A stretch of 43,927 nucleotides of DNA from Candidatus Cloacimonadota bacterium (GCA_027064005.1 JAMOQM010000080.1:1-43927); one strand, 5' to 3'; counted from the first letter of the stretch, positions 21,026 to 31,824 are shown. Numbers and translations: made by a program. The notes: a model not told the origin generated them from the sequence alone.

Positions 21026-21796
21026 AATTATTTTCCAATTTGAATGTAATTTTTTATTTTTAAAATTCAAATGTAGTTGTCCAATTCCTTTTGTATATCT
21101 TACATTTTTGAAATATATTCTTTTTCTGAAAACAAAATCCCGATAGATTTTACTATCAAAATTTATAATGTACCGAATCCTCTTATCATTAGGAAAAATT
21201 CTTTTACAAACAAATTTTGGATAGGAAGTTAAAATTACAATTAAGTCGGATTTTTCAGAAATTTCAGAGAATATTTTTTTTAAAATTTTCTTTTGTGAAT
21301 AGTCAAAAGAAATTGTTGAATCAAGATTTGCCGTTGTAGTAAAATCCGGTGAGTAAAGGCTAATCAAATCCACTTGAAATGAATCGGCTTTTATAGTAAT
21401 AATCCTATTTGGATAATTTGTTTTTGTTGTATCCTTAAGATTAGAAGCAAATAATTTTTTGGATGGAAATGATGAACTATAGTGAAAATCAGTAGGAGTT
21501 ATATAATCTACAAAATCCAGATTTTCTAATTTCTCTACAAATATTGAATCATTATTTAAAGAATCAGGCAGAGATTTTAAAAACTTGCCGACAATAAAAG
21601 TATAATTCGTCGATCCAAGTGTATCTTTAAAAGTTTCGGAAAATAACGAATCTAAATCATTACAAGCCGAATCATCTATACCTGAATTGTAAGCAAAACC
21701 CGGATCAATAATAAAGTTTAAGTTAATATTATTTTCTGCTGCTATAAAAAACACCTGAGAAATTAATATTATTAGGAGAATTATCTTTTTATTCAT
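21017..21796 (-). CDS. Exported hypothetical protein, possibly a degenerate metallophosphoesterase/5'-nucleotidase-like domain
   Basis: Signal peptide (MNKKIILLIILISQVFFIAAE); ITIKADSFQVDLISLYSPDF...ILKKIFSEISEKSDLIVILTSYPK...IRYIINFDSK has the shape of the UshA-type core without catalytic His/Asn. Confidence 0.55.
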   Translation of the reverse strand: MNKKIILLIILISQVFFIAAENNINLNFIIDPGFAYNSGIDDSACNDLDSLFSETFKDTLGSTNYTFIVGKFLKSLPDSLNNDSIFVEKLENLDFVDYITPTDFHYSSSFPSKKLFASNLKDTTKTNYPNRIITIKADSFQVDLISLYSPDFTTTANLDSTISFDYSQKKILKKIFSEISEKSDLIVILTSYPKFVCKRIFPNDKRIRYIINFDSKIYRDFVFRKRIYFKNVRYTKGIGQLHLNFKNKKLHSNWKIIKN

Positions 21797-23048
21797 AATA
21801 ATAAATTGCTTCTATTGGATTGATCTTTGCCGCTTTATAAGCTGGATAAATACCTGAAACCAATCCGATGAAAAACGAAAAACCTAAACCTAATAAAATA
21901 CCTTTAATTGAAATAGCAAACTCGAATTTAGCAACCATTGATGCAATGGAAAGTAAGCATTGAGAAAACAAAATTCCAATAAAAGCTGCTATCAATGCTA
22001 AAACAATAGATTCATTTACAAAATAAAAAAATATTTCCAGATCGGTAGAACCTACAGTTTTGCGGATTCCAATTTCACTCATTCTCTCTGATATTGAAAT
22101 AAGCAAGGTACTAAAAAGTCCAATACCCCCGACAAGAAGTGAAATTGAAGCTATTGAAAGTAAGGTGATATTCCATTTTTTCATAACATCATTCAATTGA
22201 TTTGTGATTTTTACCATTTCCGAACCGACATCACTAATTGAAGTATCATGAGCCATATTATGACTCATCAAAAAGAATTGCTTAACTTTGATTAACATTG
22301 GTCTAAATGATTCATTATCTTTGGATTGAATGTAAATAAAATCTATGGAAGCATTATTTCTTATGTATTTAAAACCGGTTTTTAAAGGAATATAAACTGC
22401 CTTTAGATCGTTCCTTCGTTCCCAGGAATTGAAGTTGAATCCGTTATTGGAAGCTAAAACATCATCTTTTAGGATTCCTATAATTTTATAACTGTTTTTT
22501 CCTAAAGTAACAAATTTCCCGAGTACATCAGGGTTTTTAAAATATTTTCTTACAAAGCTTTTACCGATAATACAAACTTTGGCTGCACTTTTCATTTCAA
22601 AATTATTAAAATATCTTCCTTGTCCAATTGGATATGTTTTGGCGGTAAAATAATCATTTGTCGTGCAAGTCAATCTTATCCATTGTTTAAGATTTCCCGA
22701 ATGTAATCTTTGCCAAGTTTGGATTATTCCGTAGGAATTTAAGTGCTCAACTGATTTTTGCAATGCTATAAAATCATTATATGTTATTGGATGCTGTTTT
22801 CTTTTCATCGAGAAATGTCTTCGTCTTTTCCCCGAATATTCGGAACCTCCCCCGGAGATAATAATGCTATTGTTATAACCTAAATTTTTAAATTGTTTGT
22901 TAACAAAAGCCTGCAAACCCGAGACTGAGGAAAACATGGTTATTACGGAAACAACACCGATCAAAATTCCCAATAAAGTTAAAAATGATCTAAATTTATG
23001 AGAAAATATAGAGACTAAACTGCTTTTTAGATTCTCAAGATAATTCAT
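21789..23048 (-). CDS. MacB-like ABC transporter permease (FtsX domain)
   Basis: KFRSFLTLLGILIGVVSVI N-terminus, periplasmic domain, C-terminal ISERMSEIGIRKTVGST...GIYPAYKAAKINPIEAI. Confidence 0.9.
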   Translation of the reverse strand: MNYLENLKSSLVSIFSHKFRSFLTLLGILIGVVSVITMFSSVSGLQAFVNKQFKNLGYNNSIIISGGGSEYSGKRRRHFSMKRKQHPITYNDFIALQKSVEHLNSYGIIQTWQRLHSGNLKQWIRLTCTTNDYFTAKTYPIGQGRYFNNFEMKSAAKVCIIGKSFVRKYFKNPDVLGKFVTLGKNSYKIIGILKDDVLASNNGFNFNSWERRNDLKAVYIPLKTGFKYIRNNASIDFIYIQSKDNESFRPMLIKVKQFFLMSHNMAHDTSISDVGSEMVKITNQLNDVMKKWNITLLSIASISLLVGGIGLFSTLLISISERMSEIGIRKTVGSTDLEIFFYFVNESIVLALIAAFIGILFSQCLLSIASMVAKFEFAISIKGILLGLGFSFFIGLVSGIYPAYKAAKINPIEAIYYYE

Positions 23049-25264
23049 TAAAAGTATTCCTTACCGCATTTTGGACATTTGAAAAACTTACCCTTGTCTT
23101 TGGAAAAATGTTCTTCAAGATATTCGGAATCACACTCAGTGCATTTCATTATCACCGGTTTAAAATTTGAGATAAATTTACACTCAGGATAATTTGAACA
23201 TCCAAAAAAGGTTTTTCCTCTTTTATTTCTTTTTTCGACTAATTCTCCTTTACCGCATTTAGGACATTTTATTCCGGTAGTAAAAGGTTTGGTAAATTTA
23301 CATTTTGGATAATTACTGCAGGCAATAAATTTTCCGTAACGGCCGGTTTTGACGATTAACGGACTTCCGCATTTAGGACATTTTTCATCCAATGTTTCAG
23401 GTTCTTCGATAATAATTTTTCCGTTCTCATCCTTTTTAAAATTTTTAATATTTTTACATTCAGGATAATTGCTACAAGCTAAGAATTTCCCGTTTCGTCC
23501 CCACTTTATAACCATTTTAGAACCACATTTTTCGCAAACAAGGTCGGTTTCTTCAACAAGTTTTTCTTTGGAAGATTTAATATCAACTTTGTTTAGTAAT
23601 TCCATAATTTTATCAAAGTAAATTTTTAAAACATTATGCCATTCCAATTCACCATAACCAATTTTATCAAGATTATCTTCCATTTCAGCTGTAAAATTAA
23701 CGTTAAAAAATGAAGAAAAATTTCCAACTAAGAAAGTATTTACTGTTTTTCCTAAATCTGTTGGAAAGAAATATTTGTTTTCAATCCTAACATAATCTCT
23801 TTCACGTATTGTATTTGTGATTGAGGCATAGGTTGAAGGTCTGCCGATACCTAAGGATTCCATTTCTTTAATCAAAGATGCTTCTGAAAACCTTGCCGGT
23901 GGTTTGGTAAAATGTTGTTTCCCTTCAATATTTTTCGATTGAAGAAGGTCTTTCTCGGAATATCTGCTGTCCAAAAGGGCTTTTTCTGAAATCTGAACAT
24001 GCGGGTAAGCGTTTAAAAATCCTTTATTAAGAATTCTGCTAGCCGATGATTTAAAGCTATAAATTCCTGCCGAAGTGAGAATGTTGTTTGTTTCTATGGT
24101 AGCCGGAATCATTTGAGTCGCTATAAATCTTTGCCAAATTAGGGCATATAATTTTTTTTGAGGTTCATCAAGATATTGAGCTATTGCTTCAGGAGTTCTA
24201 AAAGCATCAGTTGGACGAATTGCTTCGTGGGCATCTTGAGATTTATTTTTGTTTTTAAAAATGCGGACAGATTTATTTAAAAAATCTTTTCCATATCGCT
24301 CGGAGATTAATTTTCTTGAAACCTCATGTGCTTCATCAGATAAACGTAGGGAATCTGTTCTCATATAAGAAATTAACCCAACTGTTTCACCGCCAATATT
24401 TATTCCTTCATATAATCTTTGGGCAATTTGCATTGTAAACTTTGGAGAGAAATTTAAAAGTTTAGATGCGTCTTGCTGAAGTGTACTTGTAATATATGGC
24501 GGATAAGGTTGGATTTTTCGAGATTTTTTTTCTATCTTATCAATATGAAATTCTAATCTTTTTAATTCTTCAATAATTTTATCGGATTCTTCTTTCGTAC
24601 CTATTTTTGCTTTTTTATTATCTATTTTTGTGAGGTCAGCAACTAATGGCGTATAATCATCTTTAAAGATTGTTGCATTAATTGACCAATATTCTTCCGG
24701 TGTGAAAGCTTCAATCTTCTCTTCACGCTCGCAGATTAACCTCAAGGCAACTGATTGAACACGACCGGCACTTAGATTTTTAGCAATAACTTTCCATAAT
24801 AAAGGACTAACTTTGTAACCAACAATTCTATCTAAAATACGTCTTGCTTGTTGCGAATTGAAAATATTTTCATCAACAACAGTTGGATGTTTTATTGAGT
24901 CGCGAATTGCTTTTTTCGTAATTTCATTAAAAACGATTCGTTTAACCGGTTTGCCTTTTATTTCTTTTTTTAAAGCCTCTTTGAGATGCCAAGCAATTGC
25001 TTCTCCTTCGCGATCGCGGTCTGACGCTAATAATATTTCGGAAGCTTCTTTTGCCGAAGCTTTTAATTCTTTAATTAAAGCACTTTTTTTGCGGTCCAAA
25101 ACATAGTGAGGCTTAAAATTATTTTCAACATCAATTCCTAATTCTTTCTTTGGAAGATCTCGAATATGTCCCATTGAAGCTTTAACAGTATAACCTGTTC
25201 CTAAAAATTTAACGATTGTTTTTGCTTTTGCAGGTGATTCTACGATAATTAATTTTTTTCCCAT
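23048..25264 (-). CDS. topA: DNA topoisomerase I with four C-terminal zinc ribbons
   Basis: KKLIIVESPAKAKTI, DRDREGEAIAWHL, SAGRVQSVALRL, ISYMRTDS, plus four CxxC...C ribbons. Start at MGKKL (25264) instead of ORF-track 25315. Confidence 0.95.
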   Translation of the reverse strand: MGKKLIIVESPAKAKTIVKFLGTGYTVKASMGHIRDLPKKELGIDVENNFKPHYVLDRKKSALIKELKASAKEASEILLASDRDREGEAIAWHLKEALKKEIKGKPVKRIVFNEITKKAIRDSIKHPTVVDENIFNSQQARRILDRIVGYKVSPLLWKVIAKNLSAGRVQSVALRLICEREEKIEAFTPEEYWSINATIFKDDYTPLVADLTKIDNKKAKIGTKEESDKIIEELKRLEFHIDKIEKKSRKIQPYPPYITSTLQQDASKLLNFSPKFTMQIAQRLYEGINIGGETVGLISYMRTDSLRLSDEAHEVSRKLISERYGKDFLNKSVRIFKNKNKSQDAHEAIRPTDAFRTPEAIAQYLDEPQKKLYALIWQRFIATQMIPATIETNNILTSAGIYSFKSSASRILNKGFLNAYPHVQISEKALLDSRYSEKDLLQSKNIEGKQHFTKPPARFSEASLIKEMESLGIGRPSTYASITNTIRERDYVRIENKYFFPTDLGKTVNTFLVGNFSSFFNVNFTAEMEDNLDKIGYGELEWHNVLKIYFDKIMELLNKVDIKSSKEKLVEETDLVCEKCGSKMVIKWGRNGKFLACSNYPECKNIKNFKKDENGKIIIEEPETLDEKCPKCGSPLIVKTGRYGKFIACSNYPKCKFTKPFTTGIKCPKCGKGELVEKRNKRGKTFFGCSNYPECKFISNFKPVIMKCTECDSEYLEEHFSKDKGKFFKCPKCGKEYF

Positions 25265-25271
25265 AATGTCC

Positions 25272-25670
25272 TCAATTAATCTGTTTAGACTTTTTATCTG
25301 AGCTGTAAACATCAATTTTATCCATATATGATAATACAGCTTTAATTAACTCATCTTTTTCAATCATATCAGGTGCGGTAAATTGATATACTTCTATGAT
25401 AAATTCTAATACATAAGCATTTGTTTTTCGGTTTGAAAGAAGATATATATCTCGTACCAAACTGATAGATGACTCAAAAATATAAGGTGTTATTGAGTCT
25501 GTATAGAGTAATTTGAAAAGGAACCTATATGAATCATTAGTAAAATATTTTGATTCGATATCGCTAAAAGTGCGAATATAAGTTTCGTTTTCTTGAAAGC
25601 TAAAATTAATTTTATTTTCGATTGATTCGAACAAATTAATTACTCTTGAAATTTTCTCTTTAATATCCAT
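25272..25670 (-). CDS. Hypothetical protein
   Basis: 132 aa ORF fitting tightly between secA and topA on the same strand; no recognisable motif. Confidence 0.6.
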   Translation of the reverse strand: MDIKEKISRVINLFESIENKINFSFQENETYIRTFSDIESKYFTNDSYRFLFKLLYTDSITPYIFESSISLVRDIYLLSNRKTNAYVLEFIIEVYQFTAPDMIEKDELIKAVLSYMDKIDVYSSDKKSKQIN

Positions 25671-25672
25671 GA

Positions 25673-28600
25673 TTAGCCCTTAAGTTTACCACAACAATTT
25701 TTATATTTCTTACCACTTCCGCAAGGACAAGGGTCATTTCTGCCAATTTTTACATCAACTTGTCGAGGTTGTATTTTAGGAGGATTTTCGCTATTATTTT
25801 TATTATTATTTGTTTTACGTTCTTGAATTTCTGCAGGTGAAAACGCAGATAATTCAGAATGGGTAAAAGAGCTATTTTCAAGTAGAGAATGTAATTGTTC
25901 TGTTGTAAGCAGATAAGTTGTAAATACTTTTTTAGAAACATTCTCTTGGATTCGTGAAATTAAGCCGGTAAATAATTCATAACTTTCTTTTTTGTATTCA
26001 ATAAGCGGATCTTTATTTGCATAAGCTCTCAAACCGATTCCATCTTTAAGAAAATCCATTTCACGTAAATGATCTTGCCATTCTTCATCTACAACTGAAA
26101 GAAGGGAACGTCTCTCTAATTCACGCATTTGTTCGGGAGTCATTTCTATTTCACGTTCATCGTAAGCTTTTTGGAGAAATTCATCAAGGCTATCAAAAAT
26201 CATTCCTTTGGTTAAATGGTCGGAATTGAAAATATCATCCGGTAATTTTAAATTAAAATTAGTTAAAATCCAAGTTCGAATGCTTTCTAATTCCCAGTTT
26301 TCTTCATAAGAATTATCTTCAATAATATTATCTACTAAATTTGCTATCGTTTCTCGGATCATATCAATGATTTCACTTTTCAAATCATAACCTTTAAGGA
26401 CTTTTCTACGATATGAATAAATTACTTCCCGTTGTTGATTCATCACCTCATCGTATTTTATTAGTTGCTTACGAATTTCAAAGTTTTGCATTTCAACACG
26501 TTTCTGTGCTTTCCCAACCGAGCTAGTCATCCAGGGATGAACAATTGCTTCATCTTCTTTCATACCAAGTTTTGACATCATTGGAGCAATTTTGTCAGAT
26601 CCGAAAAGTCTCATTAAATCATCTTCCAAAGATAAATAAAAGCGAGATGTACCTGGATCGCCTTGACGTCCGCTACGACCTCTAAGTTGTCTGTCAATTC
26701 GGCGACTTTCATGTCGTTCAGTTCCGATAACATGTAAACCGTTCAATGGACCGCCATAAGGCATTTCATCATTTGGTTTCCAATTTTTATTCAAATATTC
26801 TTCTTTAGGACGATCAACTACGCCTTCTCCAAGTTTAATATCAGTACCACGACCGGCCATATTTGTAGCGATAGTTACGGCTCCGGGTTGTCCTGCACCA
26901 GCAATTATTTCTGCTTCATATTCATTAAATTTAGCATTTAAAACATTATGCTTGATTTTTCTAATTTTTAAAAGTCTGCTTAAAGTTTCAGATACATCGA
27001 CGGTAACTGTTCCGACTAAAACAGGTTGATTTTGGGCATGCCAATATTCTATTTCTTTAATAATTGCGTTGTATTTATCTTTTTTAGAAATATAAATCAC
27101 ATCTTCATGATCTACTCGAGAAATTGGTTTATTTGTCGGAATTATATTAACAGGAAGTTTATATATTTCCATAAATTCAGATTCTTCAGTTGCTGCTGTA
27201 CCTGTCATTCCGGCTAATTTATCATACATTCTAAAATAATTTTGAAGAGTGATTGTCGCTAAAGTTTGAGATGCTTCTTCAATTTTCACACCTTCTTTTG
27301 CTTCTAAAGCTTGATGAAGTCCATCGCTAAAACGACGTCCCGGCATTAATCGACCGGTAAATTCATCAACAATCTGGACTTTATTATCTTGGACAACGTA
27401 TTCCATATCTTTATTAAATAGCGTATAAGCTTTTAATAATTGTTGAATATTATGAAGTTTTTCACTTTTAACTAAATAATCATTTGTTAGGGTTTCTTTT
27501 TGTTTTGTTTTTTCTGCTTTACTCAAGTTAGGATTGTTTTCAATTGCAATAAGATGGTCATTAAATTCTTCCATTGTGAACAGATCTTTTTCTTGAGCTT
27601 CAATGATTTTTTGTCCTTTTTCCATTAAATCTGCACTGTTGGCTTTTTCATCAACGACAAAAAATAATTTTTCATCAACTTCATGAAGTTTTTTATCTCT
27701 GATATATTCACCTTCGACATCATTAACTAATTTTTTTGTATCACCGTCTTTCATTAATTTTAAGAAAGTTTTATTTTTTGGACCACCACGTTTTATAATG
27801 ATTAATTTCTCACCGATTTCATCCCAATTGGGTTCATCTTTTTTCATTTCCGCTTTAACTTCTGAGACAAGTCGATTAATAAAGACGTTTTGAGAAGCTA
27901 CAATTTTAGAAATAAGTGGTTTAAGCTCGGGAAAATAATTTTTACTCTCGGCAACAGGACCACTGATAATTAAAGGAGTTCTCGCTTCATCAATTAATAC
28001 AGAGTCAACTTCATCCACAATAGCGTAAAAATGGGAGCGTTGGTAAAGATAATCGGAATCAATAGCCATATTATCTCGAAGGTAATCAAAGCCGAATTCG
28101 CTGTTAGTTCCGTAGGTGATATCACAAGCATAGGCAGCCTTTCTTTCTTCATGAGGCATGTTATTATAAATAACCGAAACTGTAATATTGTGAAAGTCAA
28201 AGATTGGTCTCATCCATTCGGAGTCACGTTGTGCAAGATAATCATTAACGGTAATGAGATGTACACCTTTCCCGGTTAAAGCGTTTAGAAATAGGGGGAG
28301 AGTTGCTACTAATGTTTTTCCTTCCCCGGTTGCCATTTCGGCAATTGCTCCATTATGAAGAGAAATAGCTCCGATAAGTTGGACATCATAAGGTACCATA
28401 TCCCAGGTTTCTTCGCTTCCGCGAACCAAATATTTATAACCTAAAAGTCTTCGACAAGTATCTTTTACAATAGCGAAAACTTCAAACATATTATCTTTTA
28501 ATACTTTTTCAGTAACTTTTTTTAGATTGTCTTTTTTCCTGTCTAACTCATTGCTCAAGTTGTCGCGTTTATTGTCATCTGTTTCTTTTAAATATTCGTC

Positions 28601-28807
28601 TTCAAGTTCGGAATATTCAGCAGACAAAGTATGTATTTCTTTTTGGATTGACGCTTTTATAATATTAACGCGTTCTCTCAAATCATCATCAGAAAGATTG
28701 GAAAGAGTTTCGTAAATTTTATTAATTTCATCAACCATCGGTTTGATTTTTTTTAATTCTCGGCTACTTTTGTCACCGATTAATTTTTTAAATAATTTTT
28801 TTAACAT
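25673..28807 (-). CDS. secA: Protein translocase subunit SecA (long form with SEC-C zinc motif)
   Basis: MATGEGKTLVATLP, TVNDYLAQRDSEWM, DEVDSVLIDEARTPLIISG, GRGTDIKLGEGV, C-terminal GRNDPCPCGSGKKYKNCCG. Confidence 0.97.
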   Translation of the reverse strand: MLKKLFKKLIGDKSSRELKKIKPMVDEINKIYETLSNLSDDDLRERVNIIKASIQKEIHTLSAEYSELEDEYLKETDDNKRDNLSNELDRKKDNLKKVTEKVLKDNMFEVFAIVKDTCRRLLGYKYLVRGSEETWDMVPYDVQLIGAISLHNGAIAEMATGEGKTLVATLPLFLNALTGKGVHLITVNDYLAQRDSEWMRPIFDFHNITVSVIYNNMPHEERKAAYACDITYGTNSEFGFDYLRDNMAIDSDYLYQRSHFYAIVDEVDSVLIDEARTPLIISGPVAESKNYFPELKPLISKIVASQNVFINRLVSEVKAEMKKDEPNWDEIGEKLIIIKRGGPKNKTFLKLMKDGDTKKLVNDVEGEYIRDKKLHEVDEKLFFVVDEKANSADLMEKGQKIIEAQEKDLFTMEEFNDHLIAIENNPNLSKAEKTKQKETLTNDYLVKSEKLHNIQQLLKAYTLFNKDMEYVVQDNKVQIVDEFTGRLMPGRRFSDGLHQALEAKEGVKIEEASQTLATITLQNYFRMYDKLAGMTGTAATEESEFMEIYKLPVNIIPTNKPISRVDHEDVIYISKKDKYNAIIKEIEYWHAQNQPVLVGTVTVDVSETLSRLLKIRKIKHNVLNAKFNEYEAEIIAGAGQPGAVTIATNMAGRGTDIKLGEGVVDRPKEEYLNKNWKPNDEMPYGGPLNGLHVIGTERHESRRIDRQLRGRSGRQGDPGTSRFYLSLEDDLMRLFGSDKIAPMMSKLGMKEDEAIVHPWMTSSVGKAQKRVEMQNFEIRKQLIKYDEVMNQQREVIYSYRRKVLKGYDLKSEIIDMIRETIANLVDNIIEDNSYEENWELESIRTWILTNFNLKLPDDIFNSDHLTKGMIFDSLDEFLQKAYDEREIEMTPEQMRELERRSLLSVVDEEWQDHLREMDFLKDGIGLRAYANKDPLIEYKKESYELFTGLISRIQENVSKKVFTTYLLTTEQLHSLLENSSFTHSELSAFSPAEIQERKTNNNKNNSENPPKIQPRQVDVKIGRNDPCPCGSGKKYKNCCGKLKG

Positions 28808-28831
28808 ATTACCACCAAATTAATTTAGTAT

Positions 28832-29821
28832 TTAATTATTTTCGTTAACATCTTTAAAAGATTTAACAATATCGTCAATGTAAACAGGTTCAACGCCTAT
28901 TTTTCCACAAACACTTCCCGCTGCATGATTAGCAATTATTGAAGAAGGCAGTATTTTTTCTCCGCAACTTAAGCATAAAGTTAAGGTACTGATAACAGTG
29001 TCTCCGGCACCGGAAACATCAAATACTTTTTGAGCATAAGTAGGAATTGTAAACACATCATTTTCAGAAAAAACAGTTAAACCTTTTTCTCCTCTTGTTA
29101 TCATTAAATACTTACATTCAAGCTGGTTACGAAGTTTTACAGCTTTATCTTCAAAATCTTTTTCGTTAATAAAATCGACGTTAAGATTTTTTTTCATTTC
29201 ATTCAGATTAGGTTTGAAAACATCAACATTTTTATAGGAAAAGAAATTGTCGAATTTAGGATCAACAGTTACAATAACGTCATTTTCAGTACACAAAGAA
29301 ATAATTTTCGAAATTAAAGTTTTAGTTAAAAGTCCTTTGTTATAATCTTCTAAAATTACTGCATCGACATCATTAATTAGTGCTTCTAATTTTTCTATTA
29401 ATAATGACTCAATTTCTGCGTTAATTGCCGAGTCTTCTTCAAAATCAATTCGAACAACTTGTTGATTATGGGCGATGATTCTACTTTTGATAATTGTTTT
29501 TTTAGAATCGGATAAAATTATATTGTCTGAATTAATCTCTTTTGATTCAAAGAGATCTTTTAATATTTTCCCGTAAGAATCGTTTCCGGCTATTCCAAGT
29601 ACAATTGGTGTTGCACCTAAAGTCTTAATGTTAAAAGCCACATTTGATGCTCCGCCTAAACGATATTCTTCACGATCTACTTTGACAATTGGAACCGGTG
29701 CTTCCGGGGAAATTCGATTAACTTCTCCCCAAACATAATGATCTATCATCAAATCGCCGATAACTACGATTTTTTTATTTTTAAATTCTGAAGTTAAATT
29801 TTCCAATTTCTTCAAATTCAT
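28832..29821 (-). CDS. rfaE1: PfkB-family D-glycero-beta-D-manno-heptose-7-phosphate kinase
   Basis: VIGDLMIDHYVWGEVNRISPEAPVPIV, RLGGASNVAFN, DVSGAGDTVIS. Start at MNLKKL (29821), TAATG overlap with the purF stop. Confidence 0.9.
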   Translation of the reverse strand: MNLKKLENLTSEFKNKKIVVIGDLMIDHYVWGEVNRISPEAPVPIVKVDREEYRLGGASNVAFNIKTLGATPIVLGIAGNDSYGKILKDLFESKEINSDNIILSDSKKTIIKSRIIAHNQQVVRIDFEEDSAINAEIESLLIEKLEALINDVDAVILEDYNKGLLTKTLISKIISLCTENDVIVTVDPKFDNFFSYKNVDVFKPNLNEMKKNLNVDFINEKDFEDKAVKLRNQLECKYLMITRGEKGLTVFSENDVFTIPTYAQKVFDVSGAGDTVISTLTLCLSCGEKILPSSIIANHAAGSVCGKIGVEPVYIDDIVKSFKDVNENN

Positions 29822-31185
29822 TAAAACTCCAAAGGATAATTCCCGGTGAAACAAGCATCGCAAAAATCATCAGGTTTCGAAACAGTTTTTTTGAGATTTT
29901 CTATAGGCAAATATCTTAAGCTGTCTGCTCCGATGAAATCTCGGATTTCAGCTATTTTTTTCTTATTTGCAATCAGTTTATCACGGTTTGGTGTATCAAT
30001 CCCATAATAGCAAGAAAATTTTACGGCTGGAGATCCGATTCTCATATGAACTTCTTTAGCGCCGGCTTCTTTAATCATAAAGATTATTTTTCTCAAAGTA
30101 GTTCCGCGAACAATAGAATCATCAACTAAAACGATTGATTTTCCTTTGAAAAATCCGGGTAATACATTGAATTTTTGTTTAACACTTTCATCACGAATAG
30201 TTTGCTCAGGTTTGATAAAAGTTCGTCCGACATAGTGATTTCTTATTAAACCCATTTCATAAGGGATATTCTTTTCTTTAGCATATCCGGTAGCGATAAA
30301 ATTTGCTGAATCCGGAACCGGTACGACTGCATCCGGAGTAAAATTATCTAACTTTGCCAATTCACGGCCAATATTTTCTCTAACTTGATAAACTGCTTCA
30401 TCAAAATCAATGCTGTCCGGACGTGAAAAATAAACATGTTCAAAAATACAATGTTTGGGAGTAGTTTGAGAAACAAATTTGCTTTGATCATTATGAATTC
30501 TTTTGACTCCGCTATCATTAACGATGACAATTTCAGCAGGTTCCATCTCGTAAATTTTTTTGGGATGTAAAATATCTAAAGCACAACTTTCGGAAGCAAC
30601 AACAAATGAACCATCTTCAAATTCACCAAAAACCATGGGTCTAATTGCCAACGGATCCCTAAAGCAATACATTTCATTTCGAGTTGCTAAAACAGTGGAA
30701 AAGGCTCCTCGGACATTTTTCATCAATAATCTAATTGATTCCGGAATAGATTTTTTTTCATATTCTACGTGATAAATAATATATTTGAGGATTAATTCTC
30801 CGTCATTAGTGCTTTTGAAATAAACACCTTTTTCTTCTAATTGTCGCCTGATTTCATGATAATTTACAATATCTCCATTTGAAGCAAGAGCATAATTAGG
30901 ACCGGAAAGAGTTTCAACAATATGTGGTTGAGAATTGGTAGCGGTTGAGGAACCTCTAGTCGGATATCGTACATGACCAATAGCTATTTCTCCATCTAAT
31001 TTACTCAAAACTTCAGGCGTAAAAACTGATTTTACCAATCCCATCTTTTTATGAAGATTGAAGATTCTTCCGTTATTTACAGCCATTCCACAACTTTCTT
31101 GACCTCGATGTTGTTCGGCAAACAAGCCTAACATAGCTAATTCCGCAGCTTTTTTATGATTAAAAACACCTATAATTCCGCACAT
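29821..31185 (-). CDS. purF: Amidophosphoribosyltransferase
   Basis: N-terminal MCGIIGVFNH (Ntn Cys), QHRGQES, PRTase motif VLVDDSIVRGTT, FCDACFTGNYP C-terminus. Confidence 0.96.
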   Translation of the reverse strand: MCGIIGVFNHKKAAELAMLGLFAEQHRGQESCGMAVNNGRIFNLHKKMGLVKSVFTPEVLSKLDGEIAIGHVRYPTRGSSTATNSQPHIVETLSGPNYALASNGDIVNYHEIRRQLEEKGVYFKSTNDGELILKYIIYHVEYEKKSIPESIRLLMKNVRGAFSTVLATRNEMYCFRDPLAIRPMVFGEFEDGSFVVASESCALDILHPKKIYEMEPAEIVIVNDSGVKRIHNDQSKFVSQTTPKHCIFEHVYFSRPDSIDFDEAVYQVRENIGRELAKLDNFTPDAVVPVPDSANFIATGYAKEKNIPYEMGLIRNHYVGRTFIKPEQTIRDESVKQKFNVLPGFFKGKSIVLVDDSIVRGTTLRKIIFMIKEAGAKEVHMRIGSPAVKFSCYYGIDTPNRDKLIANKKKIAEIRDFIGADSLRYLPIENLKKTVSKPDDFCDACFTGNYPLEF

Positions 31186-31197
31186 TTTTTACATCCT

Positions 31198-31824
31198 TTA
31201 TTTTTTAAATGATATTTTATTTTCTTCACCATTTCTTAATCTTTTAATATTTGCACGATGAGTGTAAATAATAGTTAAAGCTATTAAACCGGTGAGGATT
31301 AATTCATATTTATTAGAAAAATTACTTTGAAAATTAATGATTAATTCAGTTAGGAAAAGAGTAATTGCCGCCAATATCGATCCAAGCGACACGTATTTTG
31401 TCTTCATCACAACAAGAATAAAACAAATTAATGCAATTGTCAGAGCTAAAGGTGTGAGAGCGAAAAAAACTCCTGCTGAAGTAGCAACACCTTTTCCACC
31501 TTTAAATTTCAAAAAAATGGTGAAGATATGACCAAGTATCGCCGAGATTCCTAATCCAATCAGGAAAAGATGGCTCGGTTGCAAATAATGTTTAACTAAA
31601 AAAATTAATAAAAATCCTTTAAGGATATCTATTAATAGTACGGGAATTCCGATTTTGGTTCCTAATACGCGAACAGCATTTGTTGCACCTACATTTCCAC
31701 TTCCAAAATTTCGGATGTCTATTCCTTTAAATAGTTTCCCGGCAATATAACTTGTCGGAAAACTTCCGATTAAATATGATAACAGAAGTAATAATCCGTT
31801 ATTCGTTAGATTGTTCAGCATCAT
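31198..31824 (-). CDS. plsY: Acyl-phosphate glycerol-3-phosphate acyltransferase
   Basis: SYLIGSFPTSYIAGKLFKGIDIRNFGSGNVGATNAVRVLG and GHIFTIFLKFKGGKGVATSAGV. Confidence 0.95.
   Translation of the reverse strand: MMLNNLTNNGLLLLLSYLIGSFPTSYIAGKLFKGIDIRNFGSGNVGATNAVRVLGTKIGIPVLLIDILKGFLLIFLVKHYLQPSHLFLIGLGISAILGHIFTIFLKFKGGKGVATSAGVFFALTPLALTIALICFILVVMKTKYVSLGSILAAITLFLTELIINFQSNFSNKYELILTGLIALTIIYTHRANIKRLRNGEENKISFKK

Noticed and set aside
26900-28000. Large insertion in SecA as a possible novel domain
   Set aside because: Long-form SecA proteins of about 1000-1100 aa with a comparable insert are known in other phyla such as Bacteroidetes; not unusual enough to claim.
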